Shown one piece after another: positions 16,386 through 24,497 of a stretch of DNA of 33,761 nt. The stretch is from the NCBI GenBank assembly GCA_029552985.1, contig JAKPDB010000034.1:1-33761 (forward strand), read 5' to 3'. A program made the translations under genes and the position numbers. Source of the DNA: a bacterium (lineage in GTDB: Bacteria; Ratteibacteria; UBA8468; B48-G9; DTJG01). Position 1 is the stretch's first letter, and each line of letters begins with the position of its first letter. The notes under the pieces were generated by a model, which saw only the letters and a program-made list of their open reading frames with translations, was not told the DNA's origin and ran no database searches.

Positions 16386-17414
16386 CTATTTTGGACAACT
16401 ATTTCTGAAAACAATGTATGGCGAAATTTTTTTCACATGTCCCTTTAGATTTTCTTTCAAACAGTTAATCACCTCGTCAATAATTTGTTTTTGATTGATG
16501 CAGATGGAAGTAATTCCAAAGGTCTCTGCCCAGGGAGTATTATATGTTCCAACAATTTCTACATCTTCAGGAATCTTTACCCCAAGCTTATGAAAAATTT
16601 TCAAATAAGGAATGGCTCTGAAATCACCAAGGGAAAAAATTCCATCAAACTTTTTATCAATGAAAAGATTCTCCATCTCTGTTTCATTAACTTTGTTGGT
16701 ATCCAGAAAATGATATCCCTGTACTTCAAACTCATTCATGGCTTTTTCGCAACCCTGACAAAATAAGTTGATAATTCCGTCAGGCTCTTTTTCATAACCA
16801 AGAACAAGGATATTTTTTCTGTTATGGGAAAACAGTGCTTTCATGCCTTCATATCCAACACTTATGTAGTCAGTATAAATCACGCTGAAGGTATGGTTAT
16901 CCGAGATTTGAATTGGCTTGTGAATAAAGATGATATTTTCATATCCTTTAAATCCTGTTAATTCCTTGACTACCATGTCTCTGGGTGGGTCAATAACACA
17001 TGCCTTTGGCTGTTGTTCTAAAACTTTCCAGAAGCTTTCCGAAATGTTTTCAGCATCTGTGTTTAAAAGAATTGTAAAAAAACCAGTATCCTGTAAGGCA
17101 TTTGTTAAGTCAGGATAAAACAATGGATGGTTATGAATCTCAGCAGGAATTGCAACCATAATCAATTTTGAGGATATAAAGGCGTGGTCACCAATAATAA
17201 ACGTACCATTTCCATGAACCCTTTTTAACATTTTCTTGGCAACAAGAAGTGACAGCGCTTTGTTTACAGTCATATGGGAGATGCCATATCTTTTCGCTAA
17301 ATCTCTTTCAGAGGGAAGTTTTGTTCCAGGGATATATCGACCGAGTTTTATCTCTTGCTCTATCAGGTCTGCTACTTGCTGGTATTTTGTAATTGTCTGA
17401 ATTTTGTTTTCCAT
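16386..17414 (-). CDS. GntR-family regulator with LacI-type sugar-sensing domain
   Basis: 342 aa. Residues 1-75 are a GntR winged helix-turn-helix (KYQQVADLIEQEIKLGRYIPG, LPSERDLAKRYGISHMTVNKAL, GNGTFIIG). From about 85 to the end it resembles a periplasmic-binding/LacI sensor domain (LIMVAIPAEIHNHPLF, DGIFSLGDFRAIPYLK, IVGTYNTPWAETFGITSICIN). This AraR-like arrangement usually represses sugar genes until a sugar binds. It is the first gene of the glycan operon and divergent from the heparinase-like gene. A 19-bp palindrome covers its promoter, so autoregulation is likely. The promoter lies so close to the ATG that the mRNA is probably leaderless. Whether it represses or activates is not shown by the sequence. 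Confidence 0.9.
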   Translation of the reverse strand: MENKIQTITKYQQVADLIEQEIKLGRYIPGTKLPSERDLAKRYGISHMTVNKALSLLVAKKMLKRVHGNGTFIIGDHAFISSKLIMVAIPAEIHNHPLFYPDLTNALQDTGFFTILLNTDAENISESFWKVLEQQPKACVIDPPRDMVVKELTGFKGYENIIFIHKPIQISDNHTFSVIYTDYISVGYEGMKALFSHNRKNILVLGYEKEPDGIINLFCQGCEKAMNEFEVQGYHFLDTNKVNETEMENLFIDKKFDGIFSLGDFRAIPYLKIFHKLGVKIPEDVEIVGTYNTPWAETFGITSICINQKQIIDEVINCLKENLKGHVKKISPYIVFRNSCPK

Positions 17415-17419
17415 ACAGG

Positions 17420-17438
17420 TGTATTATACTATTATACA
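17420..17438. promoter_or_regulatory. 19-bp palindrome, candidate operator of the GntR-type regulator
   Basis: TGTATTATA-C-TATTATACA has two 9-base arms with one mismatched pair around a central C. It lies between the divergent regulator (17414) and heparinase-like (17465) genes and overlaps the regulator's -10 box at 17428-17423. GntR/AraR-type proteins bind palindromes of this size, and the place is right for control of both directions. The A+T richness makes some symmetry expected by chance. Confidence 0.6.
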
Positions 17439-17452
17439 ATCGTTTTTGTCAA
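17423..17452 (-). promoter_or_regulatory. Promoter of the regulator and glycan operon, probably leaderless
   Basis: On the minus strand TTGACA (17452-17447), an 18-base spacer and TATAAT (17428-17423) are perfect hexamers. The -10 box ends 8 bases before the ATG at 17414, so transcription would start 1-3 bases before, or at, the start codon. No SD is visible before this ATG. A second TATAAT at 17436-17431 is too close to this -35 box. Confidence 0.7.
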
Positions 17453-17464
17453 GAGGGAGTCAAA

Positions 17465-19639
17465 ATGAAAGAAATAACATTTGGAAATGCCAGGGATTTA
17501 TATGAAAAAGGCATCCATCCCAGGGTTGTATTTGGCCCGGATGAAATGAAGATGATAAAAATTAGAAACAAATATGGCGTTGGCAGTCGAATTGCCAGAG
17601 GAATTGCTGAAATTGGTCGTGATTGTCTAAGAAAATTTTCAGAAAACAGGGATTATTTCACCCTTCTGACATCAAATGGTAGTGCAGTTGCCAGCATATA
17701 TCCAATAGCAGAAACTGCGTTAATTTACCAGGATAGTGATTGCCTGGAATTGTTAAGAGAGGTCTTTCATGCCGTCTGCACTGAACCGAAAACAGAAGGA
17801 TTCCTAAAGGAGTGTAAGAATAACAATTCATTGTTTCCTGATATTTTACACGCTTTCTTCCCGATTTATGACTGGTTTTACGACTTATTGTCATATGAAG
17901 CAAAGCATGCCTATAGGGTTCTTGCAAAAAACATTTCATCTTTTGTTGTAGAAAAACAGGAAAAATCATATTTCCTATATCCAGCGCACAATACTCCCAT
18001 GATTAGTACTCTTTCCTGTATCCCGGTTATCCTTTCAGTATACAGAGACGACCCAGAAATTTCTATTGAATCTGAATTACAATGTCTATTACGTTTTTTC
18101 GACGCATCTATTCATTCAGCCATAGGTATCGATGGTTATCCTGTAGAAGATATTGGCTATGGAACAAGTATGTTGTGCTTTCTTGGGCAACTGGCAGAAT
18201 TTTTATTCAGAGCTGGATTCTATAACGCATACGCAAACAGGAGATTTTTAAATGCTGGTAATGCGATCCTGCATTTTGTTCAACCCTGGGGACAGTTTTT
18301 ATCAAATACTGGTGACCATGGAGATGATATAAACAACAGGTTACCTTTGCTTGTAAACCTTTCACGACACACTGGAAAAAAGGAATTGTTATGGTTAGCA
18401 AGTACCTTATACTATAACAGGAATTTGATCGGAGGTCTTGGGGGATGGAATCCCATTGGATTTTTCGATGAAATTGTTGTCAGGAAAACTGTGCATCTAC
18501 CCAGAAACCTGTATTCTCTTTTTTATTTTAATGACATTATGCAGAAAAGGGTTCATCCTGAAAAATTAAAGGTCCCAACATCTTTTGCTGACCGGCAGAC
18601 AGGAATTGTCTCGTTTAGAAGTGGTTGGGGTAAAAACGATACAATGGTAGTTTTTCATGGCTCACAGAGAAGTAGTTTAGCAGAAGGACATCAGCATGCA
18701 AGTTGCGGTCATTTTTCCATCTCTTCTCATGGAGAATACTTCGCTATAGATACAGGAAGATACAATATGGAACAGAGCTGCCACAATGTCGTGCTGATTA
18801 ATGGAAAAAGCGGAGAATCTACTGGTGGAAACTGGCGAGCTGTAAGACATCACGGAGTTCTCCTTGAATATCAGCCAGGCAAATTTGTTGATTATGCTGC
18901 TGTTGATAGTTCGCATCAGCACAATTGTTACTGGGCAAAAAGATTCCTTGGTATGGTGAAAGGAAACGCTTACTCATACGTCTGGATAGTAGATGACATT
19001 AATTACAATGATGGTTCTGCAGAATTCGTCTGGCAGTTACATACTGCCTATGGGAATCAAATTGAAATCAATGACAAAAAGGCAACAATCACAGGGTTCA
19101 GATATGGTAATCGAATGGATATACACTGGGTTATACCCGATGATTGGCCATATGACCCTTACACAATAAAAGTTGAGCAAGACATTGCGTTTCCAAGTTC
19201 GTACAAGTATCTTGGATTTGACCCTGACGAGAATCCATCAGAAATTTTAAAAAAATTAAAGAAAATTGCTCTTACTGGATTTCAGAAACTGGAAGATATG
19301 GTCCATGGTCCTGTATACTTCAGGCCAAGGGTTTTTGCAAGAATACACGGTGCAAATGGTAGATTCATCTCTTTTTTGATTCCGTATTTTGCAAATTCTC
19401 ATCCTCCGCAACTGATTAAGTTGAAGACTGTTCCGAATGCTTTTGCTGTAAAAATAATGTGGGATAAATTTGAAGATACTGTAATTTTTTCGTACGGCCA
19501 CAATATACTGGAAACAGAAGATATCGCTGCCAGAGGTCAATGGTGCGTTGTAAGACGAAATAAGAGAAAAAAAATTATTAATTATGCCTTAAAAGACGGT
19601 GAATACCTGAAAATCGGCGGAAAGAATTATCGTGTCTAA
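17465..19639 (+). CDS. Heparinase II/III-like protein
   Basis: 724 aa from the ATG at 17465, chosen for its SD (GAGGGAG); the frame is open further upstream to 17393, but that would overlap the regulator gene and its operator. The N-terminal half is mostly helical (alpha/alpha toroid). The C-terminal half has the heparinase II/III beta-sandwich features: SGWGKNDTMVVFHGSQ, then GHQHASCGHFSISSHGEYFAIDTGRY near residues 406-430 and HNVVLINGKSGES. These enzymes are lyases for acidic polysaccharides such as heparin-like glycans or alginate. No signal peptide is visible, which is unusual for a polymer-degrading enzyme and suggests action on imported oligosaccharides. It is convergent with the URO-D-like gene, with 20 bases between them. 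Confidence 0.85.
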   Translation: MKEITFGNARDLYEKGIHPRVVFGPDEMKMIKIRNKYGVGSRIARGIAEIGRDCLRKFSENRDYFTLLTSNGSAVASIYPIAETALIYQDSDCLELLREVFHAVCTEPKTEGFLKECKNNNSLFPDILHAFFPIYDWFYDLLSYEAKHAYRVLAKNISSFVVEKQEKSYFLYPAHNTPMISTLSCIPVILSVYRDDPEISIESELQCLLRFFDASIHSAIGIDGYPVEDIGYGTSMLCFLGQLAEFLFRAGFYNAYANRRFLNAGNAILHFVQPWGQFLSNTGDHGDDINNRLPLLVNLSRHTGKKELLWLASTLYYNRNLIGGLGGWNPIGFFDEIVVRKTVHLPRNLYSLFYFNDIMQKRVHPEKLKVPTSFADRQTGIVSFRSGWGKNDTMVVFHGSQRSSLAEGHQHASCGHFSISSHGEYFAIDTGRYNMEQSCHNVVLINGKSGESTGGNWRAVRHHGVLLEYQPGKFVDYAAVDSSHQHNCYWAKRFLGMVKGNAYSYVWIVDDINYNDGSAEFVWQLHTAYGNQIEINDKKATITGFRYGNRMDIHWVIPDDWPYDPYTIKVEQDIAFPSSYKYLGFDPDENPSEILKKLKKIALTGFQKLEDMVHGPVYFRPRVFARIHGANGRFISFLIPYFANSHPPQLIKLKTVPNAFAVKIMWDKFEDTVIFSYGHNILETEDIAARGQWCVVRRNKRKKIINYALKDGEYLKIGGKNYRV

Positions 19640-19659
19640 CAGATTTTTAAGTTATTCCA

Positions 19660-20808
19660 TCATAAGGTTCTGCCATGTTTACGATAATATTGAAGACCTT
19701 CGACAAAAGCCAGAATATTTTTCAGTGGTACCTGTGGAGGTATTGAACTTGAACCACCCAGAAACAATCCTGTTTTGGGTCCATGTTCTACCAGCCATTT
19801 CATTTCATTCTTTACATCTTCAGGAGTGCCAAATGGCAATGTTCTTGTGACAGAGACACCCGCAATAATAAAAAGGTCTTCTCCGTTTTTTGTTTTCATT
19901 TTGCATATTTTTTCATAATCCATTCCACATTCATATTGAAAGCCCTGAAATCCTTTGATCCCACATTCTATCAACCTTGGAACCATTTCCATCAGGTTTC
20001 CATCACAATGCCATATCAGGGTAATTTTATCTACCAGTACCTTTATTGATCGTTCAAAATGTGGAAACCACATTTTATCAAGGGATTTAATGTTAACCAA
20101 TGTACCTTTTTCGCCTGCCATATCATGGTCAAGACGAAGCAGAGGGGCTAAATTACCTTTTTCATAAGCAAGGGCAACTGCGTTATTGTATAACTGGCAG
20201 TAATCAGCAACCAAACTGAAATATTTTTCTATCACATCAGGGTACAATGCATAAGCCATAAAATAATTTTCATAACCATAAGTTCCATATCCAAAACCTG
20301 GGAACATTGCAACCCCATATGGAACTTTCAATATATCAGGACCGAATTCTGTTTGGATTTCTTTTTCGTTATTGATGATCTTTTCTGCAATTGGAACAAT
20401 AAAATCTTCTGACCATGTTTTAATATTGTGTTTGATTTTTGGAAAAATGAATTTTTCCATATGCTCAACCACTGCTTCAGGCGAATCAATTTTCATCCCG
20501 TCGCAGACAATTTCTTTTGCACCTGTGGTCGGTGTATCCTGTTTTTTTTCAAAACCTTTTGTTCCTATAGACAGAGGATTTTCAGGAATATACTGGTCAA
20601 TCATACAAGTTCCTATATTCTTTTGCATTTTCAGATACGTCTGCCTGGGAAATTTTACATACGCACCGGGTTGTTCGCCAGCAAGATAATCTATTACAGA
20701 ATGTTCCATTGGATGAATGACCCAGCTTGGTATTTTTTTTGTCTGTTTTTTATAAATAGTGTCAAGTGCAAGAAGTGCATTTTCGCCAAGAGATATTTCA
20801 TCCACCAT
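19660..20808 (-). CDS. Uroporphyrinogen decarboxylase-like (URO-D superfamily) protein
   Basis: 382 aa from the ATG at 20808, chosen because AAGGAGG lies 5 bases upstream; an in-frame ATG nine codons earlier lacks an SD and lies inside the previous gene. URO-D superfamily features include the C-terminal barrel region with LIWHCDGNLMEMVPRLIECGI, then FIIAGVSVTRTLPFGTPEDVKNEM and the glycine-rich FLGGSSSIPPQVPLKNI. The superfamily holds haem-pathway decarboxylases and corrinoid-related methyltransferases. The divergent N-terminus and the setting make haem synthesis unlikely. It is the last gene of the FAD oxidoreductase/sialidase group. Substrate unknown. Confidence 0.82.
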   Translation of the reverse strand: MVDEISLGENALLALDTIYKKQTKKIPSWVIHPMEHSVIDYLAGEQPGAYVKFPRQTYLKMQKNIGTCMIDQYIPENPLSIGTKGFEKKQDTPTTGAKEIVCDGMKIDSPEAVVEHMEKFIFPKIKHNIKTWSEDFIVPIAEKIINNEKEIQTEFGPDILKVPYGVAMFPGFGYGTYGYENYFMAYALYPDVIEKYFSLVADYCQLYNNAVALAYEKGNLAPLLRLDHDMAGEKGTLVNIKSLDKMWFPHFERSIKVLVDKITLIWHCDGNLMEMVPRLIECGIKGFQGFQYECGMDYEKICKMKTKNGEDLFIIAGVSVTRTLPFGTPEDVKNEMKWLVEHGPKTGLFLGGSSSIPPQVPLKNILAFVEGLQYYRKHGRTL

Positions 20809-20827
20809 GGTTTCCTCCTTCTGGTTA

Positions 20828-22720
20828 TCAAACAAACACCCATTTTGCCATTCGCAATACTGCGTATGGATGATTTTTCAAAACCTCATACCATACTGTA
20901 ATTATGCTACCATCATCCAGTTGTACTGATGATGGATAACCAAGGTCACAACAGCATCCATCATCACTTATCACAATTGGTTCTGACCATGTTTTTCCCT
21001 CATCCTTACTGATACTTGCGCGAATTCCATAGGGATTCTCCCGATATCCATAAGTTGTTAGAAGATGTCCATTTTGAAGACAAATTAAGTGAGCAGGTAA
21101 TCCTTTTATCCCAGTGGGATGCGGAACACTCCATGTTTTTCCACCATCCTCAGATTCAGATTGTAGTATTTCTCCAGGAAAAACCGATTGACACTGGTTT
21201 CTGATATGCATAATTAGGGTTCCTGACTGTGTTTCAACAAGATGGGGTTCAACAAAGTTGTCAGGTGGTACAGGTGGTAAGACAGGAACAATACCTGAAA
21301 TGACCCAGTTTTTCCCATCATCTTTTGATTCTGCAACTGCAATGTTTGCATTATCCCTGTCTATGCCAAAAAATGGTGCACCATAAAGAGAACGTTTTTC
21401 TGCCTGAAGGGATTGCCTTCCAGCAAAAAGAAGTCTTCCATCCTTTAACTGAACTGGTCCATGGGGACTATGGACAGGTATTTTTATTCTTTCTGACCAG
21501 GATTTTCCGCCATCTTCTGAACGAATCATCCATGTATCCATTTCTCTCCCAGTATCCACATTTTCTTCTATAAGTTTATCCCGAATTCTGCGCCATTTTT
21601 TACACGTGTCTTCTGACAACCACCTGATAAGTCCAATTTCAGCCCTGTATAAATAATTCATCCAGGTTAATGATGTAAACCAGCTAACAAGTAATGTGTT
21701 TTTATTCGTCTCAATCATACCAGGGTCCCTATCATCAAGCCAACTATTATAAAGAACATCCGGACCATCCCAGGTATTTCCGCTGTCATCGCTTCGATAA
21801 AGATATATTTTCCCATAAGGGCAGACATGGGCCTGTCTTCCACCACTGCAGACAACAAGCAATTGTCCATTTTTTCTTTTGCATAACGTTGGCCATCCAT
21901 GATAACTGTTATCCCTGCTGATGATTTCTTTTTTTAAAACTTTTACCTTCATGGCTTCTCCTGTGCTGATGGATTGCTTCATCTGTATAAGCATTGAAGA
22001 ATATTGATCAGTGCGCCTTCTTACTTCATCACATAGTGTATCAACAAAATCCCTTATTTTAAAAAGTCGTGAGTCCGCTTGTCCAATAAATGCGCGGGAA
22101 AGTTTCCCGAGTGAATCAAAATACTGGCCGAGTTTTTCTCTGTTAAGCCAGATGTAAACTGCCTTTTTACTAGTCAAAAGCCTCTCATTCCAGAAAATCA
22201 CTTCCACAAGATGACAGAAGGTTGATGAACGATAGGCAACACCCAGCATCAGGACTTTGCTTTTTGGGTGCAAATAGAGTTTCATAAAAGGGCTTTCATA
22301 TCCAAAATCACATCCAAATTGTTCATGGTCCCAGGGTGAAACCATGCCTCTTGCACCACGATGACCTGAAACAAATTCACAGGCGTTTGCGCCCCGGGCA
22401 GCAACTGAATGGCAATAATGATCTGAACGAAAAGTACCTGGCATTGTTCTGAAATATTCTGTAAGATATCCTGTCGTTGATGGTGTGGTTTTTACATCCC
22501 ATGTGCCAAGCCTGTCCTTCACAAGATTAAATACAGGCATCAATATAGTTCCACTTTCTCCGACAGATTCCATCAGCGCATCAATAACTGTCTGGGCACC
22601 ACCCTCTACTTTTCCAATGCTTTTGAAAGAAGAATGTATAAAAAGGACATCTCCTTGTTCAACTCCGATCTTTTTCAGGTCAGAAACAATTTTTTCTTTT
22701 GTAATCAGTTGTTCTTCCAT
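20828..22720 (-). CDS. AAC(3)-like N-acetyltransferase fused to an Asp-box sialidase domain
   Basis: 630 aa in one frame. Residues 1 to about 250 resemble the aminoglycoside N(3)-acetyltransferase family (VEQGDVLFIHSSFKSIGKVE, GTILMPVFN, HSVAARGANACEFVSGHRG, SKVLMLGVAYRSSTFCHLVE). Members outside resistance loci acylate amino groups of other compounds. From residue 257 on is a sialidase/BNR propeller with five canonical SxDxGxxW boxes, the first at 310-317 (SDDSGNTW). Met257 is preceded by an internal SD, so the propeller may also be made alone. No signal peptide. The ATG at 22720 has no SD, but a promoter sits 7 bases before it. An acyl-transferase plus glycosidase in one chain would suit trimming and modifying amino or acylated sugars; this is inference. 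Confidence 0.82.
   Translation of the reverse strand: MEEQLITKEKIVSDLKKIGVEQGDVLFIHSSFKSIGKVEGGAQTVIDALMESVGESGTILMPVFNLVKDRLGTWDVKTTPSTTGYLTEYFRTMPGTFRSDHYCHSVAARGANACEFVSGHRGARGMVSPWDHEQFGCDFGYESPFMKLYLHPKSKVLMLGVAYRSSTFCHLVEVIFWNERLLTSKKAVYIWLNREKLGQYFDSLGKLSRAFIGQADSRLFKIRDFVDTLCDEVRRRTDQYSSMLIQMKQSISTGEAMKVKVLKKEIISRDNSYHGWPTLCKRKNGQLLVVCSGGRQAHVCPYGKIYLYRSDDSGNTWDGPDVLYNSWLDDRDPGMIETNKNTLLVSWFTSLTWMNYLYRAEIGLIRWLSEDTCKKWRRIRDKLIEENVDTGREMDTWMIRSEDGGKSWSERIKIPVHSPHGPVQLKDGRLLFAGRQSLQAEKRSLYGAPFFGIDRDNANIAVAESKDDGKNWVISGIVPVLPPVPPDNFVEPHLVETQSGTLIMHIRNQCQSVFPGEILQSESEDGGKTWSVPHPTGIKGLPAHLICLQNGHLLTTYGYRENPYGIRASISKDEGKTWSEPIVISDDGCCCDLGYPSSVQLDDGSIITVWYEVLKNHPYAVLRMAKWVFV
21950..21962 (-). 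promoter_or_regulatory. Internal ribosome-binding site and start codon in the AAC(3)/sialidase fusion
   Basis: AGGAGA (21962-21957) lies 5 bases before an in-frame ATG (21952-21950, Met257). The position coincides with the boundary between the acetyltransferase and propeller domains, and would give a free 374-aa sialidase-like protein. It may also be the relic of two genes that fused. Confidence 0.5.
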
Positions 22721-22727
22721 GGTAGTA

Positions 22728-22756
22728 ATTATAGAATGTCTCCTGAAGTTTCACAA
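22728..22756 (-). promoter_or_regulatory. Candidate promoter giving a leaderless mRNA for the AAC(3)/sialidase gene
   Basis: TTGTGA (22756-22751), a 17-base spacer and TATAAT (22733-22728) lie on the minus strand, overlapping the last codons of the FAD oxidoreductase gene. Only 7 bases separate the -10 box from the ATG at 22720, so transcription would begin at or next to the start codon. The nearest SD-like AGGAG is about 20 bases away, too far to serve. Confidence 0.55.
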
Positions 22757-24076
22757 ACTCATTCCTGCATTTCGAAGGGTAGAACGTAATTTAGAAACAG
22801 GAATTTCTCGTGGCATACAATGTTCTTTTACTGCGATCGATGCAGCAATGCCAACTGCTTCTCCAATTGGCATACAAACTACCATCACCCTTGTTGAACC
22901 CAGTGCCCGATAATCAGCAGAAATGCACCTGCCACCAGTAAGAATTCCATCAAGTCCTTTTGGAAGAAAACACCTGTACGGAATTTCATAATGGGTACCG
23001 GGTTTTAAATACTCGTGTTTGAAATCCTTTCCACAAGGGTCATGGACATCTATTGAATTACAACCTGGTACCACCCCGTCTTCAAAATGCCGTGCTGAAA
23101 TCACATCTTCTCTTGACAGGATATAGTCGCCAATGATGCGACGCGTTTCACGAATTCCAACCTGCGCTGCTGTTCTGTCAAGATAACAGTTTTCAAATCC
23201 TGGGACATATTTACGAAGAAAACGTATTAAACAATCAACCTGTCTACGTGATTCGATCTCAGCCCTTGTGAGGTCTTCAACATCACAGCCATTCACATTC
23301 AAGACATTTGTTGCATTGAAAAAGAAGAATGAACTTTTCGGGTTTACTGGCTCACCCCGTTTTATTACCCTTCCATAAGAGAAAAACCTTTCAGTGGGGA
23401 TTGTCCACTCATTGTTTTGCTTTGCTTCAGCAATGAATGTCTTCACTTTCATAAAGGCATCAACAGAAATCTTTGTGACGTCAACATTACCAACAATCAC
23501 CTCAAGAGTTACAGGTTGAAGAATATCTGGCCTTCCATGACCGATTTCAAATTGGGCACCTGCTCGTGCAGCAATATCTCCATCCCCTGTGGTATCAATA
23601 ATCACCTTACCAAAAAATGCCTGTCTTCCTGATTTACTTTCAGTAATCACCCCTTTTACCACATTGTTTTCAACAATGGGTTCACATATCCATGAATGAA
23701 ACAGAATTGTGCAACCTGCCTCAAGAACCATTTCCTGAGACACCATCATCATACTTTCAGGGTCAAAAACCATGCTATGGGTTTTTTCATCTCTCATCCA
23801 GGCACCACCATATTTTTCGAGCGAGTGTAAAAATTCATGGGTAATGCCGCCGACAATGACCTGGTTTCCATCATAAATGGAACCAAAATCTACCATCATT
23901 CCTGCTGTTGCAGTACCTCCAAGAAAGCCATATCGTTCAATCAGCAGGGTTTTTGCGCCTGCCCTTGCTGAAGCAATTGCAGCGATAAAACCAGAAGGAC
24001 CTCCGCCGCAAACAATCACATCGTATTTCCCTTTTACAGGCACCGTTCTTTCTTTTTCAATAAAATATTCCACCAT
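22751..24076 (-). CDS. FAD-dependent oxidoreductase (FAD_oxidored-type)
   Basis: 441 aa. The FAD-binding Rossmann motif is VIVCGGGPSGFIAAIASARAG around residues 20-40, followed by an acidic strand end (LLIERYGFLGGTATAGMM). IDTTGDGDIAARAGA and a late GILTGGRCISADYRALGSTRV complete the FAD-binding pattern of this large family, found often in glycan-degrading PVC genomes. No signal peptide or twin-arginine motif is visible. The ATG has AGGGG 6 bases upstream. It is the first gene of the group leading to the acetyltransferase/sialidase fusion (30-base gap, with its own promoter) and the URO-D-like gene. The substrate is not evident. Confidence 0.85.
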   Translation of the reverse strand: MVEYFIEKERTVPVKGKYDVIVCGGGPSGFIAAIASARAGAKTLLIERYGFLGGTATAGMMVDFGSIYDGNQVIVGGITHEFLHSLEKYGGAWMRDEKTHSMVFDPESMMMVSQEMVLEAGCTILFHSWICEPIVENNVVKGVITESKSGRQAFFGKVIIDTTGDGDIAARAGAQFEIGHGRPDILQPVTLEVIVGNVDVTKISVDAFMKVKTFIAEAKQNNEWTIPTERFFSYGRVIKRGEPVNPKSSFFFFNATNVLNVNGCDVEDLTRAEIESRRQVDCLIRFLRKYVPGFENCYLDRTAAQVGIRETRRIIGDYILSREDVISARHFEDGVVPGCNSIDVHDPCGKDFKHEYLKPGTHYEIPYRCFLPKGLDGILTGGRCISADYRALGSTRVMVVCMPIGEAVGIAASIAVKEHCMPREIPVSKLRSTLRNAGMSL

Positions 24077-24497
24077 ATTTTTCCCCTATTTTATAAGAGT
24101 TACCACAAACTTTCTTATTATTGTATCCTATGTGACATTCCCTTTTCTATCGCTGTACTGTCCTTTCCCATGATTAACTAATCTGTCAAGATACCCTTTC
24201 GCTGCTATCCCGGTATAGCCTCGCCAGGTGTCTGAACAAATTATTGTTCCTTTCTTTTCTTGCTTTTCTACCAGTGGCTATTTCCAAGGATAACCCAAGT
24301 TTAAAAGATAAAATGCCGTATGGTTCAAAGAGTGAATGTCGTGTTTTTACCAGGGTAGCTGTTCGATAAATTCATGATGCCACTGCCTGCTTTTTCTCTC
24401 AGGATGAATATGCAATTTCACTTTTCAACCCACAGGATTACTCTGATGGTTTGCTTCTTATCTGTTTAACTATCCAGAATATCCTATACTTCTGATT
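24077..24497. other. 421-base gap holding a transposase remnant and unassigned sequence
   Basis: Besides the IS1595-type remnant at 24128-24277, the stretch up to 24497 has only short broken reading frames on the minus strand, one running through ...PERKSRQWHHEFIEQLPW before a stop. I could not place it. Terminal inverted repeats of an intact insertion sequence were not seen. No clear promoter for the FAD oxidoreductase gene was found. Confidence 0.5.
24128..24277 (-). pseudogene. IS1595 family (ISXO2-like) transposase remnant
   Basis: The minus-strand frame between two stops reads PLVEKQEKKGTIICSDTWRG and then YTGIAAKGYLDRLVNHGKGQ, before ending GNVT-stop. This matches the part of ISXO2-like DDE transposases around the second catalytic Asp (pattern G-T/S-x-I-x-x-D-x-W-x-G-Y, then GY and VNHS/G-x-G). 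Only about 50 residues remain, with no N-terminal zinc-ribbon region, no third catalytic residue and an in-frame stop just upstream, so it is an inactive fragment. It sits directly upstream of the FAD oxidoreductase gene. Confidence 0.7.

Noticed and set aside
17393-17464. Longer N-terminus for the heparinase-like protein from 17393
   Set aside because: It would overlap the divergent regulator and its operator and lacks an SD; the ATG at 17465 has one.
20828-22720. Antibiotic resistance gene, on the strength of the AAC(3)-like domain
   Set aside because: The domain family is broad, the fusion to a sialidase and the glycan setting argue against it, and resistance cannot be inferred from this similarity.
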